Assembly: GCA_026002995.1 (NCBI GenBank)
Contig: BPGK01000001.1
Coordinates: 806,001 to 870,000, forward strand
Direction of reading: 5' to 3'
Source of the DNA: Gaiellaceae bacterium
GTDB taxonomy: Bacteria; Actinomycetota; Thermoleophilia; Gaiellales; Gaiellaceae
Length of the DNA: 64,000 bases
Shown: positions 54,013 to 62,293 of the stretch, one piece after another
How positions within the stretch are numbered: position 1 is the stretch's first letter
How the letters are laid out: every line of letters begins with the position of its first letter
Translations under genes and position numbers: made by a program
Notes under the pieces: model-generated
What the model saw: the letters and a program-made list of their open reading frames with translations, nothing else
What the model was told of the DNA's origin: nothing
Databases searched by the model: none

Positions 54013-54957
54013 CTATGCGCGCGTGGCCAGCGCGCGCTCTGCGACGAGCTCGGCGATCTGGATCGCGTTCAGCGCGGCGCCCTTGCGCAGGTTGTCGCTG
54101 ATGAGGAAGAAGGCGATGCCGTTCGCCGCCGCCGGATCCTCGCGGATGCGCCCCACGAGGACGACGTCCGCTCCGACAGCGTCCGCGTGCTCCGGTACGT
54201 CCCCGACGCGGAGGCCGGGGGCGCTCTCGAGGATGCGTCTCGCCTCTGCGGCGCGGAGCGGCTTCTCGGTCTCGACCCACACCGCCTCCGCGTGGCCGAT
54301 CATCGTCGGCACTCGCACGCAGCTCGCGCTGACCGGCAACTCCGGAAGCTCGAGGATCTTGCGGGTCTCGTCGCGGAGCTTCGCCTCCTCGTCGAACTCG
54401 ACGCCGTTGAACTCCCAGTCCATGCGCAGCAGGTGGTCGTCCGGCCGCTCGGTACGCAGCGCCTCCATCGCCTCGGCGCCCGCTCCGGAGACCGACTGGT
54501 AGGTCGCGACCCGCACGGCGCGCAGGCCAGCGGCGTCGCGAATGGGCGCGAGCGCCATCGTCAGCGGGATCGTGCAGCAGTTGGGGTTCGCGACGATCCC
54601 CGTGTGCTCGAGCGCCCGCGCTCCGTTCACCTCCGGAACGACGAGCGGGATCCCGTCCTGGAGGCGGAAGGCCGAGGACTTGTCGACGCAGACGGCGCCC
54701 CCGGCAACGGCGTGCGGCACGAGCTCCCGGCTGGCCGACGTTCCGACGGAGAAGAGGCAGATGTCCAGGTCGCCCGCAGCGAGTGACTCTGGCGTCGCCT
54801 CCTCGACCTCGAGTCCCTCGACCGTCGCGCCCGCCGAGCGCGCCGAGGCGAACGCCCGAACAGCGCGATACCCCCGCTTCGCGAGCAGCCCGAGCGTCAC
54901 CCGGCCGACGGCTCCGGTCGCGCCGATGACTCCGACTCTCAGCTCACGTGGATCCAC
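54013..54957 (-). CDS. asd: Aspartate-semialdehyde dehydrogenase
   Basis: 314 residues from GTG 54957; TACACT (54969-54964) ends 6 bases upstream. NADP site VGVIGATGAVGRVTLGLL; catalytic cysteine in IVANPNCCTIPLTMALAPI (a second Cys replaces the usual Ser); YQSVSGAGAEAMEAL; substrate segment SASCVRVPTMIGHAEAVWVE. It reduces aspartyl phosphate for lysine, threonine and methionine synthesis. It is convergent with the GNAT-like gene (8 bases between stops). Confidence 0.95.
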   Translation of the reverse strand: MDPRELRVGVIGATGAVGRVTLGLLAKRGYRAVRAFASARSAGATVEGLEVEEATPESLAAGDLDICLFSVGTSASRELVPHAVAGGAVCVDKSSAFRLQDGIPLVVPEVNGARALEHTGIVANPNCCTIPLTMALAPIRDAAGLRAVRVATYQSVSGAGAEAMEALRTERPDDHLLRMDWEFNGVEFDEEAKLRDETRKILELPELPVSASCVRVPTMIGHAEAVWVETEKPLRAAEARRILESAPGLRVGDVPEHADAVGADVVLVGRIREDPAAANGIAFFLISDNLRKGAALNAIQIAELVAERALATRA

Positions 54958-55050
54958 CGTGCAAGTGTACGGAGCGGCGCCTCCCGCTCCTCTCGGGAAC
55001 CGACGCTCGCAGGGCCGAGGCGTGTCGCCAGCGCCTGACCTCGGGGACGC

Positions 55051-55070
55051 GGGCGACCCAGGGTCGTCCC
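55051..55070 (+). repeat. Short palindrome related to the 14046 repeat
   Basis: gggcgacccagggtcgtccc is a short palindrome related to ggcgacccaagggtcgcc at 14046-14063. Both lie after a coding gene and are flanked by a similar ...cctatgac/ccctacgg end, which suggests a dispersed repeat family. Confidence 0.5.
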
Positions 55071-55083
55071 TATGACGGCGTCC

Positions 55084-55464
55084 CGGGGGAACCCATGGTT
55101 CCCCCGTGAGCCCCCTCCTTCTCGAAGAGCTTGCAGGAAGCGGCACCAAGAACACTGAACCGGCTGACAAAAACACTGAACCGGCTGACCCGAAGGCCCG
55201 CCGGCAACTAGCACGGGGGAACCCATGGTTCCCCCGTGAGCCCCCTCCTTCTCGAAGAGCTTGGAGGAAGCGGCACCAAGAACACTGAACCGGCTGACAA
55301 AAACACTGAACCGGCTGACCCGAAGGCCCGCCGGCAACTAGCACGGGGGAACCCATGGTTCCCCCGTGAGCCCCCTCCTTCTCGAAGAGCTTGGAGGAAG
55401 CGGCACCAAGAACACTGAACCGGCTGACAAAAACACTGAACCGGCTGACCCGAAGGCCCGCCGG
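55084..55464 (+). repeat. 130-bp tandem repeat, about 2.9 copies
   Basis: Unit starts at 55084, 55214 and 55344 (period exactly 130) and breaks off at 55464. Copies are identical apart from one base (gcaggaag in copy 1, ggaggaag in 2 and 3). Each begins with inverted arms gggggaacc-cat-ggttccccc and contains two 21-bp steps of aacactgaaccggctgac. The only open frames through it are repeats of themselves and unlikely to be genes. It fills most of a ~595-bp gap (54958-55552) with no gene. Confidence 0.9.
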
Positions 55465-55552
55465 TTCAGTGGCCGCACTCTACGACGCCGCTGGCGCGGA
55501 TGCAAGTCACCGGTTCACGAGAAAGACGCACTTTGCGCGAAAATCGTGCGCG

Positions 55553-56143
55553 TCACATCTCGCGGCGACCGGCCAGCGCGCGCCCGAGGGTGACCTCGTC
55601 CGCGTACTCGAGGTCCCCTCCCACCGGAAGGCCGCTCGCGAGTCGGGTCACGCGCACTCTGCCTCGGAGCCGGTCGGCGATGTAGCTCGCGGTCGCCTCG
55701 CCCGTCATCGTCGGGTTCGTCGCGAGGACTACCTCTTCCACCCCGTCGTCTGCGACCCGCTCGAGGAGGCCGTCGATCCGCAGATCGGCGGGCTCGACGC
55801 CGTCGAGCGGCGAGAGCGCCCCGCCGAGCACGTGATAGAGGCCGCGGTACTCACCCGTTCGCTCGATGGAGACGACATCCACGGGCTGCTCGACGACGCA
55901 GATGCGCGACCGGTCGCGGCGCGGGTCGGAGCAGATCTCGCACAGCTCCTCCTCGGTGAGGTTCCCGCACGTCCGGCAGAAGCGGACGCGCGTCTTTACC
56001 TCCTCGATCGCCCGGGCGAGCTCGAGGGCGTCCTCGGGCCGCGCGGAGAGGAGGTGGAATGCGAGCCGCTGCGCCGTGCGCCGCCCGATCCCGGGCAGCT
56101 TCGTCAGCTGCGCGACGAGGTTCTCGACCGCAGGGCTCAGCAT
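55553..56143 (-). CDS. recR: Recombination protein RecR
   Basis: 196 residues from ATG 56143; TTG 56146 one codon upstream is 6 bases from TAGGCT (56158-56153) and could be the true start. HhH region LPGIGRRTAQRLAFHLL, zinc finger CRTCGNLTEEELCEIC, Toprim core ICVVEQPVDVVSIER, YHVLGGALSPLDGV and NPTMTGEATASYI. It loads RecA in gap repair with RecO. The usual neighbours dnaX and ybaB are not upstream; decayed DNA is. Confidence 0.95.
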   Translation of the reverse strand: MLSPAVENLVAQLTKLPGIGRRTAQRLAFHLLSARPEDALELARAIEEVKTRVRFCRTCGNLTEEELCEICSDPRRDRSRICVVEQPVDVVSIERTGEYRGLYHVLGGALSPLDGVEPADLRIDGLLERVADDGVEEVVLATNPTMTGEATASYIADRLRGRVRVTRLASGLPVGGDLEYADEVTLGRALAGRREM

Positions 56144-56195
56144 CAACTTGTGAGCCTATCGAGGGCGTTGAGGCACCGTGTCGCGTGATGCTCGA

Positions 56196-56818
56196 TCGCC
56201 TACGACGAACGCCGTACAAGCGCTCCTGACGCTCTGCTCCCAGCGGAGATGCGGCCGGATTCCTTCGAGCGCCTGAACGAGAGTGCGAGTGACTCGTCGG
56301 ATTCGACTCCCATGCCGAGGAGCTTCACAAGTTCCGCCGGACGCTCGAGGTCTGCGAATCCCGACCGTACGGGCGAGTGCTCGGGCTCGGCTTCTCGATC
56401 GACTCCTTCACCGACCTCCTCGCCGAGCGCTCGGCGAGCGTCCTCGCGGTCGATGCCCCCGCTCACGCAGTGCGGCGTGCGTCTCGACGTCCACGTCGCC
56501 ATCAGCACGTTCGTTGCGAGCGCTGTGCGCTTCCGGCCGAGTTCCCGCGCGAGCGGTTCGACCTCGTCGTCGCCTCGGACGTCCTCTACTACCTCTTGAC
56601 TGGGGCGGTCGTCGATGTTCTCGACGCGTCGAGGAGGCTCTCGAGCCGGGGGCGCGTTCGTTGCCGCCCACTACGTGCCGCGAATGGGCAGCATTCTCAA
56701 CGGAGACGAGGTGCACTCTCTCCTCGCCATGCGCACTAGGCTCACGCATGTTGTCGCCGAGCGAACGGAGTTCGGCGAGCGCCGAGCGTGCCGCATCGAT
56801 CGCTTCGAGCAGCGGTGA
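56196..56818 (+). pseudogene. Frameshifted SAM-dependent methyltransferase (NodS-like) remnant
   Basis: Methyltransferase motifs are split over three frames. About 56198-56300 reads AYDERRTSAPDALLPAE; ~56310-56640 reads EELHKFRRTLEVCE, the SAM loop GRVLGLGFSIDSFTDLLAER, LAVDAPAHAV and RFDLVVASDVLYYL; after ~56650 the frame shifts again to GGAFVAAHYVPRMGSILNGD and ends RFEQR at TGA 56816-56818. At least two frameshifts break it. It resembles small N-methyltransferases of the NodS kind. Confidence 0.65.
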
Positions 56819-56820
56819 TC

Positions 56821-57864
56821 TCAGCTCGTGTCAGGAGCCACGTCGTCCGTGGGCGGTGGTGCTCGCTCGAGCCAGGCCTCTCGCCAGAGGGGTAGGTGTT
56901 CTCGGGCGCAGAACCATGCTCCCGATGTGAGGCGCCCCGTACACACGACGCCCTCGAGCGAGACGCAGTCGTTCTTGATCTCGATCAGCCTTCCAGTTCT
57001 CTCGTCGATAAGGCGCTCGACCCGTTGACGGACGCGATAGGTCTTGCCGCATCGCGGCGCCATCTCGAGGGTGAAGAGCAGGCCCCGGTGGGCGCCACGC
57101 TCATCGAGGGTTCGCCCGATCTCCACGGGCGACCTCACCCGTACCCACTCTCCCGGCTGGAGGTCGAGCTTCTCCCCGTCGACCCGGCGCTCTCCGGCCA
57201 CTGGTACAGGGAGATCGCTGACGAGTCCGAGCTTGCGGCCGATCTTCCGAAGCAACGCTCCGGCACCCACGGAGACGAGCTCTAGGAGACTGATGTTCCG
57301 GACGCGAACTTCGCGAACGTACTGACCGAGCGCCTTCTCTGGGATCGGGGTGCTTGCCCGGGTCGCCTCGGTCGCCTGGCAGCGATAGCGCGTCTCCTCG
57401 GAATCCGGATCCGCTCTCGTCGTATTCGCCTCGAGAAGCGTGCGGAGCTGCGTGCAGTCCCCGGAGGGGGCGGCACCATGATCGCTCGAGGCGTGCTCCA
57501 GCCAGGCCTCCTTCCAGAAGATCCGGCACTCGGCTTGACATCCTGCGTGGGCGGACCCGTCACAACGGGCACCGTCGAGGAGAACCGCTCCGGTCACTCT
57601 GCGACTCCTCGACTCTTGACCGAAGTAGTCGCAGATCTTCTCGAGACGCTTGTACACCGTCAGCGTCTGGCCGATGTACTTCGTCATCTCGGGCATGAAC
57701 GGAACACCCTCGAGAGCGCCGGTCTCGTCGAGGGTCGCGAGGATCTCATGGGCGGGCCTCACGCGCACGACGTCCCCCGGTCGGAGCTCACCGGGAACGA
57801 CGGCGCGACCACGGCTACGCTTGGCCGGCACCCTCGCATCATCGTGAATCGGACGGCGTCTCAC
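56821..57864 (-). CDS. Internally duplicated protein of a polysaccharide locus
   Basis: 347 residues from GTG 57864 (a longer frame upstream overlaps the aminotransferase gene). Two ~100-residue repeats: A ~24-124 (ELRPGDVVRVRPAHEILATL ... CRIFWKEAWLEHA) and B ~234-334 (DLQPGEWVRVRSPVEIGRTL ... LPLWREAWLERA), joined by a linker with YRCQATEATRAS and QYVREVRVRNISLLELV. Each repeat starts with an SH3-like strand pattern and ends with a cysteine-rich W-(K/R)-EAWLE motif. Homologues occur in exopolysaccharide gene clusters, but no activity is known. It is 28 bases after the aminotransferase. Confidence 0.75.
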   Translation of the reverse strand: MRRRPIHDDARVPAKRSRGRAVVPGELRPGDVVRVRPAHEILATLDETGALEGVPFMPEMTKYIGQTLTVYKRLEKICDYFGQESRSRRVTGAVLLDGARCDGSAHAGCQAECRIFWKEAWLEHASSDHGAAPSGDCTQLRTLLEANTTRADPDSEETRYRCQATEATRASTPIPEKALGQYVREVRVRNISLLELVSVGAGALLRKIGRKLGLVSDLPVPVAGERRVDGEKLDLQPGEWVRVRSPVEIGRTLDERGAHRGLLFTLEMAPRCGKTYRVRQRVERLIDERTGRLIEIKNDCVSLEGVVCTGRLTSGAWFCAREHLPLWREAWLERAPPPTDDVAPDTS

Positions 57865-57892
57865 AAGTCGAGCGCTTTGTCCCAGCTGCGGC

Positions 57893-59287
57893 TCAGTTGA
57901 AGCGCCGATACACGGGCTTGACCGGCGAACCAACGAGATAACGCTCGAAGCCATCCTGAAGCGCTCGGTTGTACACCTCGAGAGCCTCGCTGAACTGCTC
58001 GACGGTCCAGGAGAGCGTTTCGTCGTCGTGTGAGTAGCTGACGACAAGAGAAGGGGCGAGGATTCCTCGGCGAACGAGTTCCTGCATGAGCAGGGTACGG
58101 AACTCTTGCGAGGGAAGGCCGTCCGCGCTCCGTGTTTCGTAGACGAGGTTGCTGTCCCGGCCTAGGACGCGCACGAAGTCGGCAACTCCGGTAGCTCGCG
58201 CAGCCTCCTCGATCCCTTCTCGAAGGCGGCGTCCGGCGTCATGGAGGACGTCGATCACATCGTGCTCGACGTACGCGTCCATGGTCGCGATTGCGGCCGC
58301 CAGAGCGTGCGTCTCCGCTCCGTGCGTCGTCGAGAGCAGGAATACCCGCTCCTTGTGGTGTCGGAGCCCCCCGAGCTCCATGAGCTCGCGTCGACCCACG
58401 AGCGCGGACACCGAAAACCCGTTCGCCAGGCCTTTGCCGAAGATCGACAGGTCAGGACTGACTCCATAGAGAGTCTGCGCTCCTCCCAGATGCCAGCGGA
58501 ATCCCGTGATGGTCTCGTCGAGGATGAGAACCGCGCCCTCGCGGCGGCACAGATCCTCCACGCGGCGGAGGAAGCCGTCGGCAGGAGGATCCGTGCGCTC
58601 TGGCTCCAGAACTACGCATGCAACCTCCCCAGCGTGGTTGGCAAAGATCGTCTCGAGGCTCGCGAGATCGTTGTATCTGAACGTGACGGAGAGCTCGCGG
58701 ACGGCGTTGGGGATGCCGGCGTCCATCGGCGTCGTAACCATGGCCCAGTCGTCGTACGAGAAGAACGGGTGGTCGTTGCACAGCGCGACGAGGTCGCGCC
58801 CCGTGTACGCGCGCGCCAACCTCACGGCGGCGGTCGTCGCCGTGGAGCCGTCCTTCGTGAACTTGACCATCTCGGCGCTCGGAACGAGCTCGAGTAGACG
58901 CTCGGCGCACTCGAGCTCCGTGATGCTCGGCCGAGTGAAGTTCGATCCCCGTGCGAGCGCCGTTTCGACGGCCTTGATGACAGGGGGGAATGCATGTCCG
59001 AGGGTCACGGCTCGTAGTCCGGAGCCGTACTCGACGAACTCCCTGCCGCTGACATCCCAGACTCGACAGCCCTCGCCGCGGGCTATCGCGACCGGGGCCT
59101 CGGCTGGAAACTGATCGTCTCCCTTGGCGTACGTGTGCGCCCCGCCCGGTATGAGCGCGTGGAGACGCTCTCGCAGATATGCCGAGCTCCGGTGGTCGCT
59201 CTCGGCTGTCGCGCGACTTGAGTGCAGTGCCAACCCGGCAGGGGCCCTGACCTCGGGACGTGCACGCTCGCTGACGTGTTTGGTCAC
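57893..59287 (-). CDS. Class III aminotransferase (glutamate-1-semialdehyde aminomutase-like)
   Basis: 464 residues from GTG 59287; TAGCGT (59299-59294) ends 6 bases upstream. GGAHTYAKGDDQFP, VEYGSGLRAVTLGHAFP, the phosphate-binding MVKFTKDGSTATTAAVRLAR, aspartate in VLILDETITGFRWHLGGAQ and the PLP lysine in SIFGKGLANGFSVSALVG. Genes of this type in polysaccharide clusters transfer an amino group onto a sugar or side-chain precursor; true GSA aminomutase is less likely given the setting. Confidence 0.85.
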   Translation of the reverse strand: MTKHVSERARPEVRAPAGLALHSSRATAESDHRSSAYLRERLHALIPGGAHTYAKGDDQFPAEAPVAIARGEGCRVWDVSGREFVEYGSGLRAVTLGHAFPPVIKAVETALARGSNFTRPSITELECAERLLELVPSAEMVKFTKDGSTATTAAVRLARAYTGRDLVALCNDHPFFSYDDWAMVTTPMDAGIPNAVRELSVTFRYNDLASLETIFANHAGEVACVVLEPERTDPPADGFLRRVEDLCRREGAVLILDETITGFRWHLGGAQTLYGVSPDLSIFGKGLANGFSVSALVGRRELMELGGLRHHKERVFLLSTTHGAETHALAAAIATMDAYVEHDVIDVLHDAGRRLREGIEEAARATGVADFVRVLGRDSNLVYETRSADGLPSQEFRTLLMQELVRRGILAPSLVVSYSHDDETLSWTVEQFSEALEVYNRALQDGFERYLVGSPVKPVYRRFN

Positions 59288-59293
59288 GAACAG

Positions 59294-59337
59294 ACGCTAC
59301 TCGAGGATATGTCGGGTGACAATGGGCCGAGTAAGGT
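59294..59337. promoter_or_regulatory. Divergent leaderless-type promoters
   Basis: Minus -10 TAGCGT (59299-59294) lies 6 bases from GTG 59287, plus -10 TAAGGT (59332-59337) lies 7 bases from ATG 59345. Both genes of the polysaccharide locus would be controlled from this 57-bp gap. Confidence 0.55.
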
Positions 59338-59344
59338 GACGACC

Positions 59345-60604
59345 ATGGTAAGCGCATCTCCTGTGTCGAGCCTCGCTCACGGCAGGCGGTGTCGGTTCTG
59401 CGAGGCGCCCGTCGAGTTGACCGTGGTCGATCTCGGGATGTCACCTCTGTGCGAAAGCTTCCTCCGCGCAGATCAGCTCCACCTCATGGAGCCCTTCTAC
59501 CCGCTCCACGTGTACGCGTGCGAGCGCTGCTGGCTCGTGCAGCTCGAGGAGTTCGTGCCTCCCAACGAGATCTTCTCGGAGTACGCCTATTTCTCCGGTT
59601 ACTCGACCTCCTGGGTCGAGCACGCACGCCGATACGTGGACGCGATTCGCGCCGCGCTCGACCTCGGGCCTCACGACCTCGTCGTCGAGCTCGGATCGAA
59701 CGATGGCTATCTCCTCCAACACTTCTTGGGGCACGGGATCCCCCTGCTCGGCATCGAGCCGGCCGCGAATGTCGCCAAGGTCGCAGAAGGCCGGGGTGTG
59801 CCAACGCTCGTCGCCTTCTTCGGAGCGGAGGTCGCTCGCGACCTCGTTGCCAGGGGTCAACGGGCGCGGCTTGTCATCGGCAACAACGTGCTCGCCCAAG
59901 TGCCGGACCTGAACGACTTCGTAACCGGTGTGAAGATCCTGCTGCGCGAAGACGGCACAGCGACCTTCGAGTTCCCACACCTCCTCCGTCTCTTGGAGGG
60001 GGTGCAGTACGACACGATCTACCACGAGCACTTTTCCTACTTCTCCCTCTGGACAGTCGACCAGATCTTCCGAGCGCACGAGCTCGCTATCTACGACGTC
60101 GAGGAGCTGCCGACACACGGGGGTTCTCTGCGCGTGTACGTCCAGCACGTGGATGGGCCGCACCCGACGCAGTCGACCGTGTCGACGCTTCTCGCCGTCG
60201 AACAGGAAGCCGGTCTGAGGTCCGCAGCACGTTATCGGCGCTTCGCAGACGAGGTCGTGGACTCAAAGCACGCGCTGCTCGACCTCCTCATCCGACTCAA
60301 GCGCGAAGGGAGACGTGTCATCGGTTACGGGGCTCCTGGGAAGGGGAATACGCTTCTGAACTACTGTGGAGTTCGAACTGATCTGCTCGAGTACACGGTC
60401 GATCGCAACCCCTACAAGCACGGCCTCTTCACTCCCGGGACACACATCCCCATTCACCCCCCCGACGTGATCGCGGAGACGAGGCCGGACTACATCCTCG
60501 TCCTCCCGTGGAACCTCATCGACGAGATCTCGGAGGCGCTTGCCTACACGCGCGCCTGGGGGGCGAGGCTTATCGTGCCGATTCCGCTCGCTCGGATCCT
60601 GTAG
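59345..60604 (+). CDS. Sugar C-methyltransferase (NovU/TylC3-like)
   Basis: 419 residues from ATG 59345, set by the -10 box. N-terminal zinc-binding part CRFCEAPVE ... YACERCWLVQLEEFV (four cysteines); SAM domain VVELGSNDGYLLQHFLGHG and ATFEFPHLLRLLEGVQYDTIYHEHFSYFSL in parts; C-terminal domain RVIGYGAPGKGNTLLNYCG and YTVDRNPYKHGLFTPGTHI. It C-methylates a dTDP/UDP-keto-sugar at C3 or C5, giving branched sugars. Confidence 0.9.
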   Translation: MVSASPVSSLAHGRRCRFCEAPVELTVVDLGMSPLCESFLRADQLHLMEPFYPLHVYACERCWLVQLEEFVPPNEIFSEYAYFSGYSTSWVEHARRYVDAIRAALDLGPHDLVVELGSNDGYLLQHFLGHGIPLLGIEPAANVAKVAEGRGVPTLVAFFGAEVARDLVARGQRARLVIGNNVLAQVPDLNDFVTGVKILLREDGTATFEFPHLLRLLEGVQYDTIYHEHFSYFSLWTVDQIFRAHELAIYDVEELPTHGGSLRVYVQHVDGPHPTQSTVSTLLAVEQEAGLRSAARYRRFADEVVDSKHALLDLLIRLKREGRRVIGYGAPGKGNTLLNYCGVRTDLLEYTVDRNPYKHGLFTPGTHIPIHPPDVIAETRPDYILVLPWNLIDEISEALAYTRAWGARLIVPIPLARIL

Positions 60605-60744
60605 CCAGCGTCATTGCCGGGGCGAGCGAGGGAGGACGAGTTGCGACCCGCTCGATGCCCGTTGCGTTGCGGTGCCGAGGGTGTCGATCGCGGCTCTTGA
60701 CCGTACCCGTTCGTCTGTCTACTCGCTCTGAGAGTCGGGTTGCC
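60605..60744 (+). other. Gap after the C-methyltransferase
   Basis: No gene is seen in this 140-base stretch. It may include the outer end of the IS3 remnant that follows. Confidence 0.4.
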
Positions 60745-61105
60745 TCAGGTCCTCCACTCTGCCGCGTAGGTGGCGGGGGTCTTCGAGCCGAGGCTCGAGT
60801 GCGGCCTCAGCTGGTTGGAGGTGTCTCTCCGCTCTGGCGCTCGAGCGCCGACATCTGGTCGGGCGCTCCGCGCGCAGCCTCGCTCGGTGCTGACCCGTGA
60901 TCTGGCACGCCCGCCGCTCAGAGAGGCCGAGACGGCCCTCGAGCGCCCTCACGGCTTCACGTCTTGGCGACGGGCGTCATCACATTTCCCTTTCGCGATC
61001 TCCTTCAGGGCGTCGATCTCTCGAGAGCTCGTCGGCGACCATCCGCTTCAGCTTGGCGTTCTCGCGCTCGAGCTCCTTCGGGCGTGTGCCGCTGGCGTCT
61101 TCTCT
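60745..61105 (-). mobile_element. IS3-family insertion sequence remnant
   Basis: On the minus strand three pieces of an IS3 transposase can be read in order: orfA end RPKELERENAKLKRMVADEL and DALKEIAKGKCDDARRQD; orfB start ALEGRLGLSERRACQITGQH; then, after a deletion of the DDE core and a frame change, the orfB C-terminus PHSSLGSKTPATYAAEWRT ending at TGA (60747-60745). The catalytic middle is missing, so it cannot move. Further upstream sequence to ~61260 may be more of it. Confidence 0.7.
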
Positions 61106-61269
61106 GCCCCACCGCTTTGATTCTCAGGGGGCCACGTCATCTCCGCCTCGACGCCGAGCCAGCGCGCTGCGTGTGACGTCTGCCGCCTCGCTGGCGGAAC
61201 CGGGAGCCCCTCTCGATCGCTACGAGGCTCACCTTCAGGAGCGCCCCGAACGCAACGAGCAGAATGCGT
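61106..61269 (-). other. Gap between IS3 remnant and glycosyltransferase
   Basis: No gene is supported. Likely residual IS and flanking sequence. Confidence 0.35.
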
Positions 61270-62235
61270 TTACGTCTCTTCAAGCTTGCTCTTCACTGCG
61301 TCGACGATGACGCGAGCTCGTCGCTCCCAGCCGTGCTCTCGATGCGCGATCTCGAATGCCTCGATCCGTTTGGTTTCGAACTCCGGATCGGCATCAGCAG
61401 ACGCGAGGACTTCCTCCAGGTCGGAGCCATCGGCCCTACACTCGACGATCGCGTGCCGCGGGAATAAGGCTTCGAACTCGCCCGAGCGAGGGAGCACTCC
61501 GAGCAGGCGGCAGCCGGCTCCGACTCCCTCGAGGTAGCGCGAGGTGAGCGGGCTGAAGGATCCGGTTCGGCGCCTGTCGTTCAAGTCGGGTGGTGTGACC
61601 AGAAAGTAGCGAGAGCGCGCTGCGATCTCTCGTAGCTCAGCCACGGTCTCGGGATCGTTCGGGCGCTGGGAGAACCGATACACGAGCCCTCGACGCGAGC
61701 AGATCTCGAGCAATCTCTCGTGGATCGGGGCGTGACGGCGTCCAAGCCAGAAGGCATAGATGTCGCGCTCGAGACCAAGCTCGTCGAACACGGAGCGGGG
61801 GAATCCCAGAGGAAGCCAGCGTGCGTCGAGACCGGAGCTTCTCGACCGAACGGCATCCGATGCCTCGCGGTAGGAGAAGAACGCGATCGCGACGCGCTGC
61901 GAGTCGAGCAGGCGTTCGAGATCGGGAACGACGCTCTCGAACGCGTCGACGGAGAGAACCGCCCGCAGAGCCAGGGGGCGCACGTACGCGAGCGCCCACA
62001 CGGGAATGGGTGGACGGAGGTGCAGCTGAGCCCAGAAGACCGCGTCCGCGCTACGCACCGTTCGGGCTCTCGATAGCCAGCCGGTGATGGATGCCCCTAC
62101 GGGGCGGCGCAGGCCAGGCGGGGCGACGAGCGTGACGCCGGGTAGCTCGGCAAGTGCCTCCTCTAGCGCCATCGCGGAGTTGCGGAGCGAGATCGGCTGG
62201 TCGATCGCACGTTGCGACAGGACTACGAGCTTCAT
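61270..62235 (-). CDS. CgeB-like glycosyltransferase family protein
   Basis: 321 residues from ATG 62235; TACGTT (62247-62242) ends 6 bases upstream. N-terminus MKLVVLSQRAIDQP; the last third matches CgeB/GT1-like glycosyltransferases: SFSPLTSRYLEGVGAGCRLL, then a pattern in which a glutamate and basic residues contact the sugar nucleotide. N-terminal Rossmann part is diverged. Donor and acceptor unknown. Divergent from the next glycosyltransferase. Confidence 0.65.
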   Translation of the reverse strand: MKLVVLSQRAIDQPISLRNSAMALEEALAELPGVTLVAPPGLRRPVGASITGWLSRARTVRSADAVFWAQLHLRPPIPVWALAYVRPLALRAVLSVDAFESVVPDLERLLDSQRVAIAFFSYREASDAVRSRSSGLDARWLPLGFPRSVFDELGLERDIYAFWLGRRHAPIHERLLEICSRRGLVYRFSQRPNDPETVAELREIAARSRYFLVTPPDLNDRRRTGSFSPLTSRYLEGVGAGCRLLGVLPRSGEFEALFPRHAIVECRADGSDLEEVLASADADPEFETKRIEAFEIAHREHGWERRARVIVDAVKSKLEET

Positions 62236-62293
62236 GCACGTAACGTAATGGCCTGCTGGTCTGAGCTCATGCGCGATGATTTTGACGTCCACA

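Noticed and set aside
55084-55464. CRISPR array
   Set aside because: The spacing units are identical like the repeats, the period is 130 bp, and no cas gene is near; it is a plain tandem repeat.
55106-55593. Repeated open frames with KNTEPADKNTEPAD in the tandem repeat
   Set aside because: They simply follow the 130-bp repeat, have no start signal, and there is no family or codon pattern supporting a protein.
60719-60952. 77-residue minus-strand gene in the IS3 remnant
   Set aside because: Its frame crosses the deletion junction of orfB (SERRACQITGQH then an out-of-frame tail); the true C-terminus is in another frame.
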